NCBI RefSeq assembly: GCF_000519205.1
Contig: NZ_JAFB01000044.1
Span: 1-64,000, forward strand
DNA length: 64,000 nt
Source: Amycolatopsis taiwanensis DSM 45107
GTDB lineage: Bacteria; Actinomycetota; Actinomycetes; Mycobacteriales; Pseudonocardiaceae
Reading direction: 5' to 3'
Part shown: positions 8,716 through 17,647 of the stretch, piece after piece
Layout: every line of letters begins with the position of its first letter
Numbering within the stretch: position 1 is the stretch's first letter
The notes under the pieces: generated by a model
What the model was told of the DNA's origin: nothing
Seen by the model: only the letters and a program-made list of their open reading frames with translations
Databases searched by the model: none
Program-made: the position numbers and the translations under genes

Positions 8716-10458
8716 GTGGCTATCGAGCCGAATGTGTTGGCGGCCGTGGTCGTCGACGAACTCATCAGGAACGGCGTCACGAAATTCGTGTATTGCCCGG
8801 GATCCCGGAACGGCCCGGTCGGCTTCGCGTTGGTCAACCGCGCCGAGCGGGGCGATGTCGACCTGCATGTCCGTCTGGACGAACGCTCCGCCGCGTTCGT
8901 CGCCCTGGGTCTGGCCCGGGGCGGCGGAAAGCCGGCGGCGGTCGTCACCACCTCCGGGACCGCGGTCGCGAATCTGCTGCCCGCGGTTTGCGAGGCCGAC
9001 CAAGGACAGGTGCCGCTGCTCGTGCTCAGCGCGAACCGGCCTCCGGAGGCGCTCGGCACCGGGGCCAGCCAGACCGTCGAACAGTTCGGCTTCTTCGACG
9101 GGCAGGTGCGGTACAAGGTCCAGGTAGGAAGCGCTCAGCAAGGTGACGAGGTGGTGAGCCGGTACGCTCGGAGCCAGGTTTCGACCGCGGTGCTGGCCTG
9201 CTTCGGCGGGTTCGGGCGAGCGCACGGGCCGGTGCAGGTGGACCTGCCGCTGGTCTCCGGCAAACCACCGTCGATCCCGGACGTCGAGGGACCCTGCGGA
9301 CGTGACCGGGGCCTGCCCTGGGTGGCCGTGCCGCCGCGAACTGCCAGTGGATCACGGACGGACATCGATCTGGCCCGGCCGACCGTCGTGGTCGCCGGTG
9401 ACGGCGCCGACGTGCACGAGGTGCCGGCCGACATACCGCTGGTCGCCGAGCCGACCGTCGAGGTGGAGGGGCGTGTTCGTATCCACCCGTGGGCTCTCGA
9501 CTACCTGTCGCCACGACAGGTCGTCGTACTCGGGAGGCCCACCTTGCATCGTGCGGTGTCCGCGCTGCTCGAACGCGACGACGTCGAATTGTTCGTGCAA
9601 TCCGGTGCGGTCCTGGAAGGGATCTTCGCGGGTACGCACGCGAACCGCATAAGCGATCACTACCGATTCGACGGGAAGAGTCCACCGGAATGGACGAAGC
9701 AGGTCTGGGACGCCGACCGGATCGTGCGGGAGTGCTGGGAAGAATGCCTGGACCAGACCGCCGACACGCCGACCGGGCTGCACGTGGCGCGCCGGCTCCT
9801 GGCTGCGGTTCGTCCCGCGCACCTGTTGTGGGTCGGGGCCTCGAACCCGATCCGCGACGTGGGCCTGGTCGCCGACCTTCCCGCCGGTGTCCGGGTTTAT
9901 TCCAACCGGGGAGTGGCGGGCATCGACGGAACGATCGCGTCGGCTATCGGGCTGGCCCTGAACCGGCCCACCCAGGCGGTGATCGCGTTCGTCGGTGACC
10001 TGACCTTCGAGCACGACGCCTCCTCCCTCCAGTTCGGAACGCTGGAAAGGCGACCGGACAATCTGACGATCGTGGTCTCGAACGACAACGGTGGCGGCAT
10101 TTTCGAGACCCTGGAACAGGGCGACCGGAAGTACCAGGGTGCCGAGTTCGGGGGCGCCTTCGAACGAATCTACGGAACGCCGCAACAGACCGACATCAAG
10201 GCGATCTGCCAGGCATACGGCGTTCGGTACCGGAACGGGGACGACGGTCGGTGGATGGCCGGCCTGGGCGCGCGGCACGGTATGGAAGTCATCGAGATCA
10301 GCACGCGGCGGTCCTCATTGCGCGACATTCACGCCGAAGTGCGCGAACGAATGAACCGCGCCATGACCACGGTGAACGGCATTCAACACGCGAGATCGGC
10401 ACCTGGTGATGGAGCGCAACGATGTACGGGGGCGGGTAGCCAGGCCGCGACTGCTTAG
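8716..10458 (+). CDS. menD: SEPHCHC synthase
   Basis: A TPP enzyme that adds the succinic semialdehyde unit from 2-oxoglutarate to isochorismate, the first committed menaquinone step. The N-terminal half shows CPGSRNGPVGF, HVRLDERSAAFVALGLA (with the catalytic Glu) and TTSGTAVANLLPAVCEA; the C-terminal TPP site shows FVGDLTFEHDASSLQ and SNDNGGGIFETLEQ, as in MenD. At 580 residues it is slightly long, and the tail after about residue 550 looks unconserved. The start is GTG at 8716 behind CGAGGTA. Gene order around it differs from usual housekeeping men loci. Confidence 0.92.
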   Translation: MAIEPNVLAAVVVDELIRNGVTKFVYCPGSRNGPVGFALVNRAERGDVDLHVRLDERSAAFVALGLARGGGKPAAVVTTSGTAVANLLPAVCEADQGQVPLLVLSANRPPEALGTGASQTVEQFGFFDGQVRYKVQVGSAQQGDEVVSRYARSQVSTAVLACFGGFGRAHGPVQVDLPLVSGKPPSIPDVEGPCGRDRGLPWVAVPPRTASGSRTDIDLARPTVVVAGDGADVHEVPADIPLVAEPTVEVEGRVRIHPWALDYLSPRQVVVLGRPTLHRAVSALLERDDVELFVQSGAVLEGIFAGTHANRISDHYRFDGKSPPEWTKQVWDADRIVRECWEECLDQTADTPTGLHVARRLLAAVRPAHLLWVGASNPIRDVGLVADLPAGVRVYSNRGVAGIDGTIASAIGLALNRPTQAVIAFVGDLTFEHDASSLQFGTLERRPDNLTIVVSNDNGGGIFETLEQGDRKYQGAEFGGAFERIYGTPQQTDIKAICQAYGVRYRNGDDGRWMAGLGARHGMEVIEISTRRSSLRDIHAEVRERMNRAMTTVNGIQHARSAPGDGAQRCTGAGSQAATA

Positions 10459-10474
10459 GAAGGGTGGACAAAAA

Positions 10475-11404
10475 GTGGCCGAAGCGAAGACGAATGGCCA
10501 GCCGTTCCGGGAATCCGACTGGAAACCGGTCGGCGGGTTCGAATTCCAGGACATCACTTATCACCGCTACACCGGGACCGAGCGGAGTTCGGGCGGGAAC
10601 GACATCGGGGCGGTGCGCATCGCCTTCAACCGGCCGGAGGTCCGGAACGCCTTCCGGCCACGGACGGTGGACGAGCTTTACACCGCCCTCGACGACGCCC
10701 GCCGCACGTCCGATGTCGGCACCGTCATCGTGACCGGAAACGGTCCGTCGCCAAAGGACGGTGGCTGGGCGTTCTGCTCCGGAGGCGACGAGCGCGTTCG
10801 GGGTAGCGACGGTTACCGGTATGAGGAGAACGGCACGAATCCAGCCGGGCACGGGCGACTCCATATCCTCGAGGTGCAACGGCTGATCCGGGCCATGCCC
10901 AAGGTGGTCATCGCCGTCGTCAACGGATGGGCGGCGGGTGGGGGCCATTCGCTGCATGTCGTGTGCGACCTCACCATCGCGTCCCGGCAGCACGGGACCT
11001 TCAAGCAGACGGACGCCACCGTCGGCTCGTTCGACGGCGGCTACGGTTCGGCCTTGCTGGCCAAACAGGTGGGCCAGAAGCGGGCTCGGGAGATCTTCTT
11101 CCTGGCGCGGCCGTACTCGGCGGAGGAGATGTCCGCGCTGGGCGCGGTCAACCAGGTCGCCGATCACGGCGAGATCGAGGACGCGGCACTGAAGATGGCC
11201 GTGGACATCGCCGGTCAGTCGCCTCAGGCGATTCGTATGCTCAAGTTCGCTTTCAACCTGCCGGACGACGGCATGTTCGGCCAGCAGTTGTTCGCCGGTG
11301 AAGCGACGCGGCTGGCCTACATGACCGCGGAGGCGGTGGAAGGACAGACAGCGTTCCTGGAAAAGCGCGGACCCGACTGGTCGGCTTTTCCCCGTTATTA
11401 CTGA
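10475..11404 (+). CDS. menB: 1,4-dihydroxy-2-naphthoyl-CoA synthase
   Basis: Crotonase-fold enzyme that closes the second ring of o-succinylbenzoyl-CoA. The 309-residue length agrees with the Mycobacterium tuberculosis enzyme, and so do the diagnostic motifs: CSGGDERVRGSDGY, NGWAAGGGHSLHVVCDL, TDATVGSFDGGYGS (with the active-site Asp) and the closing FLEKRGPDWSAFPRYY. The start is GTG at 10475, nine bases after AGGAAGGG and 16 bases after menD. It looks fully functional. Confidence 0.93.
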   Translation: MAEAKTNGQPFRESDWKPVGGFEFQDITYHRYTGTERSSGGNDIGAVRIAFNRPEVRNAFRPRTVDELYTALDDARRTSDVGTVIVTGNGPSPKDGGWAFCSGGDERVRGSDGYRYEENGTNPAGHGRLHILEVQRLIRAMPKVVIAVVNGWAAGGGHSLHVVCDLTIASRQHGTFKQTDATVGSFDGGYGSALLAKQVGQKRAREIFFLARPYSAEEMSALGAVNQVADHGEIEDAALKMAVDIAGQSPQAIRMLKFAFNLPDDGMFGQQLFAGEATRLAYMTAEAVEGQTAFLEKRGPDWSAFPRYY

Positions 11405-11494
11405 TCGGAGAGCGTTATCAAAAACGCGCGATGGGCCCCGTGGTTTCCCTTCACAAAGACGTACACGTGCTGAATAACTCTGGAAGAAGAAATC

Positions 11495-12649
11495 ATGCAC
11501 ATCCCGCTGAAGAAAATCGTGCTGTCCGACGACCGAGGCACGGCGCTGGAGGAATTGCGGTACGGCATTGACGCCGCGTTGTCGGGAGGCGTCGCGATCG
11601 CTCCGGTTTCCGGCGCCAACGCCGACGTAAGCCTCCCGGATTCCGTGTCCGACGACATCGCCGTAGTGATCACCACGTCGGGGTCGACCGGACGGCCGAA
11701 GAAGACGATGCTCAGCCGGAACTCCCTGAGGGCGTCTGCCGCGGGAGTGCGGCGCGCGCTGGGCGGCCCCGGGGGTTGGCTGCTGACGTTACCGCCCAGC
11801 TATGTCGCGGGTTTTCAGGTGGTGGCCCGATCCGTCCTGTTCGATTCGCCGGTGGTGTGCCTGGACGGATCGGCGGGGTTCACCACCGGCGAATTCGTCG
11901 ACGCGAGCCGGAAGCTGCATGCGAGCCGACGGTATGTGTCCGTGGTTCCGACGCAACTGAGGCGCATGGTGGCGGACCCGGCCGCACGCGATGAACTGTC
12001 GAGATTCGACGCCGTGCTGGTGGGCGGTGCGCGGTTGGATCCCGCCACGGCCGATCAGGCGCGGCCCGTGGCCACGATCCGCACGACATATGGGATGACC
12101 GAGACCTGCGGCGGATGCGTCTACGACGGTATCGCGCTGGACGGAGTGCGGATGAGGATCGTGGGCGGTGAGGTCCACCTCGGCGGTCCCGTCCTCGCGG
12201 ACGGGTACCTGGACGACGATCGACTGACCGCGGCGGCCTTCTACGAAGACTCGTCGGGGCGGTGGTACCGGACCGCCGATCGGGGCAGGTTCGAAAACGG
12301 CCGGCTGGAGATCGAGGGCCGGCTCGACGATGTGATCAATACGGGCGGCGTCAAGGTGCCGCCTCGGGCCGTCGACGAATGTATCGAGAGCTGTTCCGGT
12401 GTCGAGGAATCGCTCACCTTCGGTATTCCCGACGACGAATGGGGCGAGGCGGTCGTCAGCTACGTGTGTGCCCGTCCGGGCAGCGCGCTGGACGCGGAGC
12501 GCCTGCGCGGAGTGGTCCGGGAAAGACTGGACCGGTATTCGGCACCGCGGTCGGTGCTGGTGTCGGATGATCCGCCTCGCCTGCCCAACGGCAAGTTGGA
12601 CCGAATGCGGATCCACGAGTTCTTCGTCCGTCGAAAGGAGCGGTGCTGA
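11495..12649 (+). CDS. menE: o-Succinylbenzoate-CoA ligase
   Basis: A 384-residue adenylate-forming enzyme of the short actinobacterial MenE type. The P-loop is VITTSGSTGRPKKTML, followed by TYGMTETCGGCVYDG, YRTADRGRF, the hinge GRLDDVINTGGVKVPP, and the closing LPNGKLDRMRIHEF with the catalytic lysine. It converts o-succinylbenzoate to its CoA ester for MenB. GGAAGAAGAAATC precedes the ATG. It carries a TTA codon at 11789-11791. A 90-base gap separates it from menB, and its stop lies two bases before the next start. Confidence 0.92.
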   Translation: MHIPLKKIVLSDDRGTALEELRYGIDAALSGGVAIAPVSGANADVSLPDSVSDDIAVVITTSGSTGRPKKTMLSRNSLRASAAGVRRALGGPGGWLLTLPPSYVAGFQVVARSVLFDSPVVCLDGSAGFTTGEFVDASRKLHASRRYVSVVPTQLRRMVADPAARDELSRFDAVLVGGARLDPATADQARPVATIRTTYGMTETCGGCVYDGIALDGVRMRIVGGEVHLGGPVLADGYLDDDRLTAAAFYEDSSGRWYRTADRGRFENGRLEIEGRLDDVINTGGVKVPPRAVDECIESCSGVEESLTFGIPDDEWGEAVVSYVCARPGSALDAERLRGVVRERLDRYSAPRSVLVSDDPPRLPNGKLDRMRIHEFFVRRKERC

Positions 12650-12651
12650 CA

Positions 12652-13745
12652 ATGAATATCGAGCCGGATCTGTTCTCGCCATACGAAATGGGGAGGACGA
12701 AGCTGCGGAACCGCCTCGTCATGTCGCCCATGGGCCGCCGTCGGGCGCACGAGAGTGGTACACCGAGCGAATTGATGGCCGAATACTACGGTCAGCGAGC
12801 CTCGGCCGGGCTCGTCATCACCGAAAGCACGCACCCGGCGCTGCACGGTAAGGGGCAGCCCGGTAGCCCGCACTTGTTCTCCGAGGCCGACAAGCGGTCC
12901 TGGGCCAAGGTGGTTTCCGCGGTACACGACGCGGGCGGTACCGTCTTCGTTCAACTGATGCACTCGGGGAGCGCCGGCCATCACTCGGTGAACGGCGGAC
13001 GGCAACCCCTCGCGCCATCGCCGGTCCGGCCACGGGAAACGACCAAAGTGGATGGTGAAGTCGTGGAATACCCGGTACCGCGCGAGATGGCCGTCGAGGA
13101 CATACGACGGGTGATCGCCGAGTACACCGCGAGCGCGGCGCTGGCGATCGATGCCGGGTTTGACGGTGTCGAACTCCATGTGGGTAACGGGTTTCTGCCC
13201 CAGCAGTTCCTTGCCTCCGGGAGCAATCGCCGCACCGACGAGTTCGGCGGTTCGCCGCGGAACCGGTGCCGCTTCGTGCTGGACCTCGTGCGGGCGCTGT
13301 CCGGTACGATCGGGGCGGAACGCGTCGGGTTCAAGATCTCGCCGGGGTTCTCAGTGAACCAGGTCGAGGAGATCGACGCGCTGGAAACCTACACGCACCT
13401 GTTGCGCCATCCGGACATGGCGGGTTTGGCCTACTGCCACACTTCGGCGTTCAGCGACGCGGCGATGCTGGGCTGGATCGCGGACAACTGGCGGGGGACC
13501 TGGATACACAATGTGGGCATCAATCCGACAGTAAGCGCGCAGGCCGTCCGGACAAATTGCTGGCCGCCCTGAACCGGGGCGCCGACCTGGTTTCGGTCGG
13601 ACGTGTGTTCATCGCGAACCCGGATCTCGTCGAGCGGCTCGAACACGACTGGCCGCTGGCGATCCCCGAGGAAAGCTCGTTCTACGGCGGCGGCGCGGCC
13701 GGATATACCGACTATCCGGCCAGCCGTCACCTGATCGCGAAGTGA
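12652..13745 (+). pseudogene. Old Yellow Enzyme family NADH:flavin oxidoreductase, frameshifted
   Basis: An FMN-barrel ene-reductase of the OYE family. The first frame (12652 to 13572) gives about 306 residues: [44 protein letters not shown] and [13 protein letters not shown], including the family's His/Gly substrate site. It then reaches a stop. The missing C-terminal part continues in another frame up to 13745 ([29 protein letters not shown] ... [10 protein letters not shown]). One extra base near 13540-13555 would restore a normal protein of about 365 residues. This is either a real inactivating mutation or a sequencing error. The gene lies between menE and menF in the same operon and could reduce an enone or quinone intermediate. 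Confidence 0.8.
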
Positions 13746-13754
13746 GGATGGCAA

Positions 13755-14948
13755 ATGGAAAACTCCTTGCAGTTCAGGTTCGACAACGCCGAGACCGGCT
13801 TCCGGGTTGATGGCGGCGACACTACCTTCGGGTCGCTGGAGGACGCGGTGTCGTGGCTTCACGACACCGCGGTGCCGAACCCCGTCGTGGCTGGTCTGAT
13901 CCCTTATGAACATGGCGGCTGCTCGTTGTTCGGTGCTTCGAAAGACGAGATCGAGAGTGGTCCGCGACGCGCGGTGACCAGCCGCCCGCCGACCCGGTTC
14001 CACTACGACGTCCGGTTCAACACGGTGGAGGCCGAGCGGTACCTGACTGCTCTGGAAAACGCGCTGGGCAGCCTACAGGACCCGTCGTCGGAGTTGCGAA
14101 AGGTCGTGTTGTCCCGGGTCGAACGTTATATTTTTCAAGGCGATTTCCCGGTCGGCGACTGCTATGATTTCATGAACACCAGTTACCCCACGGGCAACAA
14201 TTTCTGCGTCCGGAACATACAGCGGGACGGCTGCTACCACTTGGGTTCAAGTCCGGAGTTGTTCCTGAGCAGGCAAGGTCGGCGGATCGCGCTGCACCCG
14301 CTGGCGGGCACCCTCTCGAAGGATTCATCCAGGTCGCCCGAAGACGACCGAAGGCGCGCCGAGAACTTGTTTTCCGCTGCGAAGTTCCGCGACGAGCACG
14401 CCTATCTGGTCGACTTCCTGCGGGAGGCCCTGGCTGGGTTCTGTGAGTCGCTGGTCGTGCCACCGGATCCGGAAATCGTCTCGGCTTCCCATGTCTGGCA
14501 TCTGGGCACGCCGATCGAAGGCGTGCTGAAGTCGCCCGACATCGGCTTGGCGAAGATGCTGGATGTCCTGCATCCGTCGCCGGCGGTCTGCGGTGTGCCA
14601 CGGAGCGCGGCGAACGAGTTCATCGCCGAGCACGAAGGACGCCGTGGCTACTACGCGGGCTTGGTGGGCTGGTTCGACGATCGGGCGAACTGCGAGCTGT
14701 ACCTGGCGTTGCGCGGGATGGAGGTCGATCTCGCCGCCGGCCACGTGGATCTGCGCGCCGGCGGGGGAATCGTTGAGGAGTCCTCGATTCCGCTGGAGTT
14801 CGGGGAAGCTGGGGCGAAGATGTCGACGATGCAGAAGGTGCTGGGGATCGAGGCCGGCCCGGCCGCGGCGGCCTGGGGCTCGGATGACTCGGCGGGCACG
14901 GACTCGCGTGGACCGGTGACGGTCGGCGGAGCCGGCGCCGGCCGGTGA
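13755..14948 (+). CDS. menF: Isochorismate synthase
   Basis: A 397-residue chorismate-utilising enzyme of the MenF/EntC/DhbC class. Conserved blocks: LGSSPELFLSRQG, LHPLAGT, DEHAYLVDFLREAL, VWHLGTPIEG, LHPSPAVCGVPRSAA, GYYAGLVGWFD and AGGGIVEESSIPLEF. These carry the Mg-binding glutamates and the general acid/base residues of isochorismate synthases rather than the salicylate synthase pattern, though the two cannot be separated with certainty by eye. The ATG at 13755 is nine bases after the OYE frame. The last 30 residues are low complexity. It feeds isochorismate to MenD. Confidence 0.9.
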   Translation: MENSLQFRFDNAETGFRVDGGDTTFGSLEDAVSWLHDTAVPNPVVAGLIPYEHGGCSLFGASKDEIESGPRRAVTSRPPTRFHYDVRFNTVEAERYLTALENALGSLQDPSSELRKVVLSRVERYIFQGDFPVGDCYDFMNTSYPTGNNFCVRNIQRDGCYHLGSSPELFLSRQGRRIALHPLAGTLSKDSSRSPEDDRRRAENLFSAAKFRDEHAYLVDFLREALAGFCESLVVPPDPEIVSASHVWHLGTPIEGVLKSPDIGLAKMLDVLHPSPAVCGVPRSAANEFIAEHEGRRGYYAGLVGWFDDRANCELYLALRGMEVDLAAGHVDLRAGGGIVEESSIPLEFGEAGAKMSTMQKVLGIEAGPAAAAWGSDDSAGTDSRGPVTVGGAGAGR

Positions 14949-15034
14949 CATCAGGCTCCGCGGACGGAGGCACGATGAACCCGCATTGTCCGTCGCCCTG
15001 CGCACCTTGGACGACTGCGAGAGGACGTAAGACC

Positions 15035-15994
15035 ATGCACGAAATCGAGCCGCACGTGTACGCGATCCGGATGCGTAACCGGTTCCGCGGCATCGAAGTG
15101 CGTGAGGGGGTGCTGCTCCGGGGAAAGACGGGTTGGGGAGAGTTCTGCGCGTTTGGCAACTATTCCGTCGCCGAGAGCGCGCCGTGGTTCTCCTGCGCGT
15201 ACGAATCGGCGATGGCCGACTGGCCGGAACCGGTTCGCGAGCGAATTCCGGTCAACTGCACCGTTCCCGCCGTCTCGCCAGAACGGGCGTACGAGATCGT
15301 GACGACGTCGGGTTGCCACACCGCGAAGGTGAAGGTCGCCGATCCCCGATCCTCCATTGTGGAGGACTGTGACCGCGTCGCGGCAGTACGCGACGCGCTA
15401 GGCGGCTCCGGCGGGATCCGGGTCGACGCGAACGGGGCGTGGGACGTCGACGGCGCCGTCGTGGCGATCGGCGAGCTGAATCGGGCCGCGAAGGGGCTGG
15501 AATACGTGGAGCAGCCGTGCCCGAGCGTCGAGGAATTGGCCGCGGTACGCCGCAAGGTCGACGTTCGGGTCGCCGCGGACGAGTCGATCCGGCTGGCCGA
15601 AGACCCACTGCGGGTCGCGGTGGCCGGGGCGGCCGATGTCGCGGTGCTCAAGGTGGCCCCGCTCGGCGGAGTGCACAGGGCGCTCCGCGTCGCCGAGGCT
15701 TGCGGGTTGCCCTGTGTGGTCTCCTCGGCCGTGGAGACCAGCGTCGGGCTGGCCGCCGGCCTGGCGCTCGCCGGCGCACTGCCCGGGCTGGAGTTCGCCT
15801 GCGGCCTCGGTACGACGTCCCTGCTGACCGGGGACGTCGTACCTGATTCACTGTCCGCAGTGGACGGTTGGCTACCGGTTCCGCGTCGCGCTCCGGCGCC
15901 CGACCCCGCGTTGCTGCGGCGTTACGCCGCCGATCCTGCCACGGGCGAGCGGTGGCTGTCCCGGCTGTCGCAGGTCGCCGCCGCTGGTGTCTAA
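15035..15994 (+). CDS. menC: o-Succinylbenzoate synthase
   Basis: Enolase-superfamily dehydratase that turns SHCHC into o-succinylbenzoate. It has the NRFRGIEVREG start, the KxK catalytic pair in CHTAKVKV, metal ligands in RVDANGAWDV, LEYVEQPC and VAADESIR, and the second-side lysine in VAVLKVAPLGG. About 319 residues from the ATG at 15035, close to the M. tuberculosis enzyme. A GTG at 14945 overlapping the menF stop would add 30 unconserved residues; I prefer 15035. It is the last gene of the operon. Its substrate SHCHC needs MenH, which is not encoded here, or spontaneous loss of pyruvate. Confidence 0.9.
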   Translation: MHEIEPHVYAIRMRNRFRGIEVREGVLLRGKTGWGEFCAFGNYSVAESAPWFSCAYESAMADWPEPVRERIPVNCTVPAVSPERAYEIVTTSGCHTAKVKVADPRSSIVEDCDRVAAVRDALGGSGGIRVDANGAWDVDGAVVAIGELNRAAKGLEYVEQPCPSVEELAAVRRKVDVRVAADESIRLAEDPLRVAVAGAADVAVLKVAPLGGVHRALRVAEACGLPCVVSSAVETSVGLAAGLALAGALPGLEFACGLGTTSLLTGDVVPDSLSAVDGWLPVPRRAPAPDPALLRRYAADPATGERWLSRLSQVAAAGV

Positions 15995-16232
15995 GGGCTG
16001 ATCGCACGCGCACCGCCGGGCGGGTCCCCGGCCGCCGGCATGAGACACCACCGGCATGTCGCTGCTCAACGGCGTGGGCCTGCAAGACGCTGCTGGATCG
16101 CCGGGGACGACCCGCTGGCCGCGAAGTGGCCCGAACGGGCCGAGTACGCCCTGGGGCTCTCCTTGATCGGGTGTCCCGGCCCGGGGAGGCGGCCCGCGCG
16201 GCAGAATGGTGGTCTAGATGAGGGGAGCGCCG

Positions 16233-17213
16233 ATGAGCGAGCCGGGCGGACCGGACGACCAGGGCGGCGGGGCGCCGCAACAGCCGTCGTACCCGTATCC
16301 CCAGCAGCAATATCCCCAGCAGCAGTATCCGCATTGGCAGTATCCGCAGTGGCAGCCGTCGATGCCGCCGAAGAAGACGTCGCCGGCCGCTGTCGCGCTG
16401 GTCACCGGGTCGGTCGTCGTGGTCGTCATGATGGTGCTCGCGTTCCTGGCCTGGGGTTATCCCGGGTTCCTGCGGAAGCCGGCCGCAAACGCCAGCGGCG
16501 GATGGTTCACGACGTCGCCGACCGCCCGGACGACGCTCGTGTCGCCCACGCCGGCCGAGACGCCGACCGTCCGGGTCCCGCCGTCAGGTGACCGGGCGCC
16601 GATGCCGAAGCGGACGACGCCGCTCGCCAACCCGGTCACCTGCTCGTTCACGCCCGACTCCGGCACGCCCGCGCCGAAGAAGGCCACGCCGCCGCCGGAC
16701 GGCCCGGCGCCGTCGGCGGGCACGGTCCCGGTGCGGATCGCGACCAGCGCGGGCGACATCGGGCTGACGCTGGACCGCGCGCTGGCGCCGTGCACGGTCG
16801 TGAACTTCCTGAGCCTTGCCAAGCAGGGGTTCTACGACGGAACCTCGTGCCACCGGCTGTCCGTGGTGACCGGTCTGCGGATGCTGCAGTGCGGCGACCC
16901 GGTGGGCGACGGCACCGGCGGCCCGGGCTACACGATCAAGGACGAGACGTTCCCGGAGCTGACGTACGGCCGCGGCGTGCTCGCGATGGCGACGACCGCC
17001 GAACCCGACTCGGGCGGCTCCCAGTTCTTCCTGGTCTTCGGCGAGGCACAGATCCCGCCGTCCTACACGGTGTTCGGCAGCATCGACGACGCCGGCCTGG
17101 CCGTCCTCGACAAGGTGGCCGCCGGCGGCGTCGACCCGGCCGCGCAAGGAATAGGCGACGGCAGCGGCCCGCCGAAGATCCCGGTGACCTTCATCGGGAT
17201 CACCACCCCCTGA
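16233..17213 (+). CDS. Membrane-anchored cyclophilin-type peptidyl-prolyl isomerase
   Basis: About 326 residues: a cytoplasmic Pro/Gln/Tyr-rich N-terminus with YPQQQ/YPQWQ repeats, one membrane segment (about residues 46-68, AVALVTGSVVVVVMMVLAFL), a Thr/Pro-rich linker and a cyclophilin domain from about residue 165. The domain shows TVVNFLSLAKQGFYDGT, CGDPVGDGTGGPGY and DSGGSQFFLVFGE, so the core active-site region is kept. It would assist protein folding outside the membrane. The start at 16233 is preferred over 16218 because GGGGAG lies just upstream of it. It is probably unrelated to the men-like operon. Confidence 0.85.
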   Translation: MSEPGGPDDQGGGAPQQPSYPYPQQQYPQQQYPHWQYPQWQPSMPPKKTSPAAVALVTGSVVVVVMMVLAFLAWGYPGFLRKPAANASGGWFTTSPTARTTLVSPTPAETPTVRVPPSGDRAPMPKRTTPLANPVTCSFTPDSGTPAPKKATPPPDGPAPSAGTVPVRIATSAGDIGLTLDRALAPCTVVNFLSLAKQGFYDGTSCHRLSVVTGLRMLQCGDPVGDGTGGPGYTIKDETFPELTYGRGVLAMATTAEPDSGGSQFFLVFGEAQIPPSYTVFGSIDDAGLAVLDKVAAGGVDPAAQGIGDGSGPPKIPVTFIGITTP

Positions 17214-17647
17214 CGGGCGTCAGGGCCGGTCGAAAAGCGTCTCGCCTCGTCATGAGGCAGCGGGAGATGCGCCCGCGAATTCTTCCGTGCCGCAACAACT
17301 CCGGTCAGTGAACGCCAATCCTACGTTGGGGCCACTGTCCGAGAACCTTCCAGCACCTCGCTGCGGATCAGATCTGTGCGGGCGCGAGGGTTTCTTGGGC
17401 GTTCGTGCCGGGATCGGTGGTGTCGATGAAGTTGATGGGCGTCCAGCGCCTAGGATTTCCTGTATGCCATCGCCCCGCTGTGCCAGCCCGTACCCGGGCG
17501 TTGGCCCGGACACAACCAGCGCATTGTCGGCGTCCTTGTCGACGGCCTGAACCGCCCGGCCACCTAACTGCCGTTGCGGTACCAGCCCGGTCGCCACCGT
17601 CAGCCGTTACTCGCGCCCCGAACAGGTAATCGCCAGAAAGGTCCTGC
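17214..17647. other. Non-coding stretch before asparaginase gene
   Basis: About 430 bases with only short, arginine-rich overlapping frames on both strands. I see no conserved protein. The last 20 bases hold the ribosome-binding site (GAAAGG) of the asparaginase gene. Confidence 0.45.

Noticed and set aside
8716-15994. Reading the men genes as the ordinary menaquinone operon
   Set aside because: Not excluded, but the DAHP synthase, second ligase, hydroxylase, ene-reductase and pathway-type regulator, with no MenA, MenG or MenH, argue against a housekeeping role.
17250-17597. Minus-strand frame before the asparaginase gene
   Set aside because: No domain, no ribosome site, low-complexity Pro/Arg composition.
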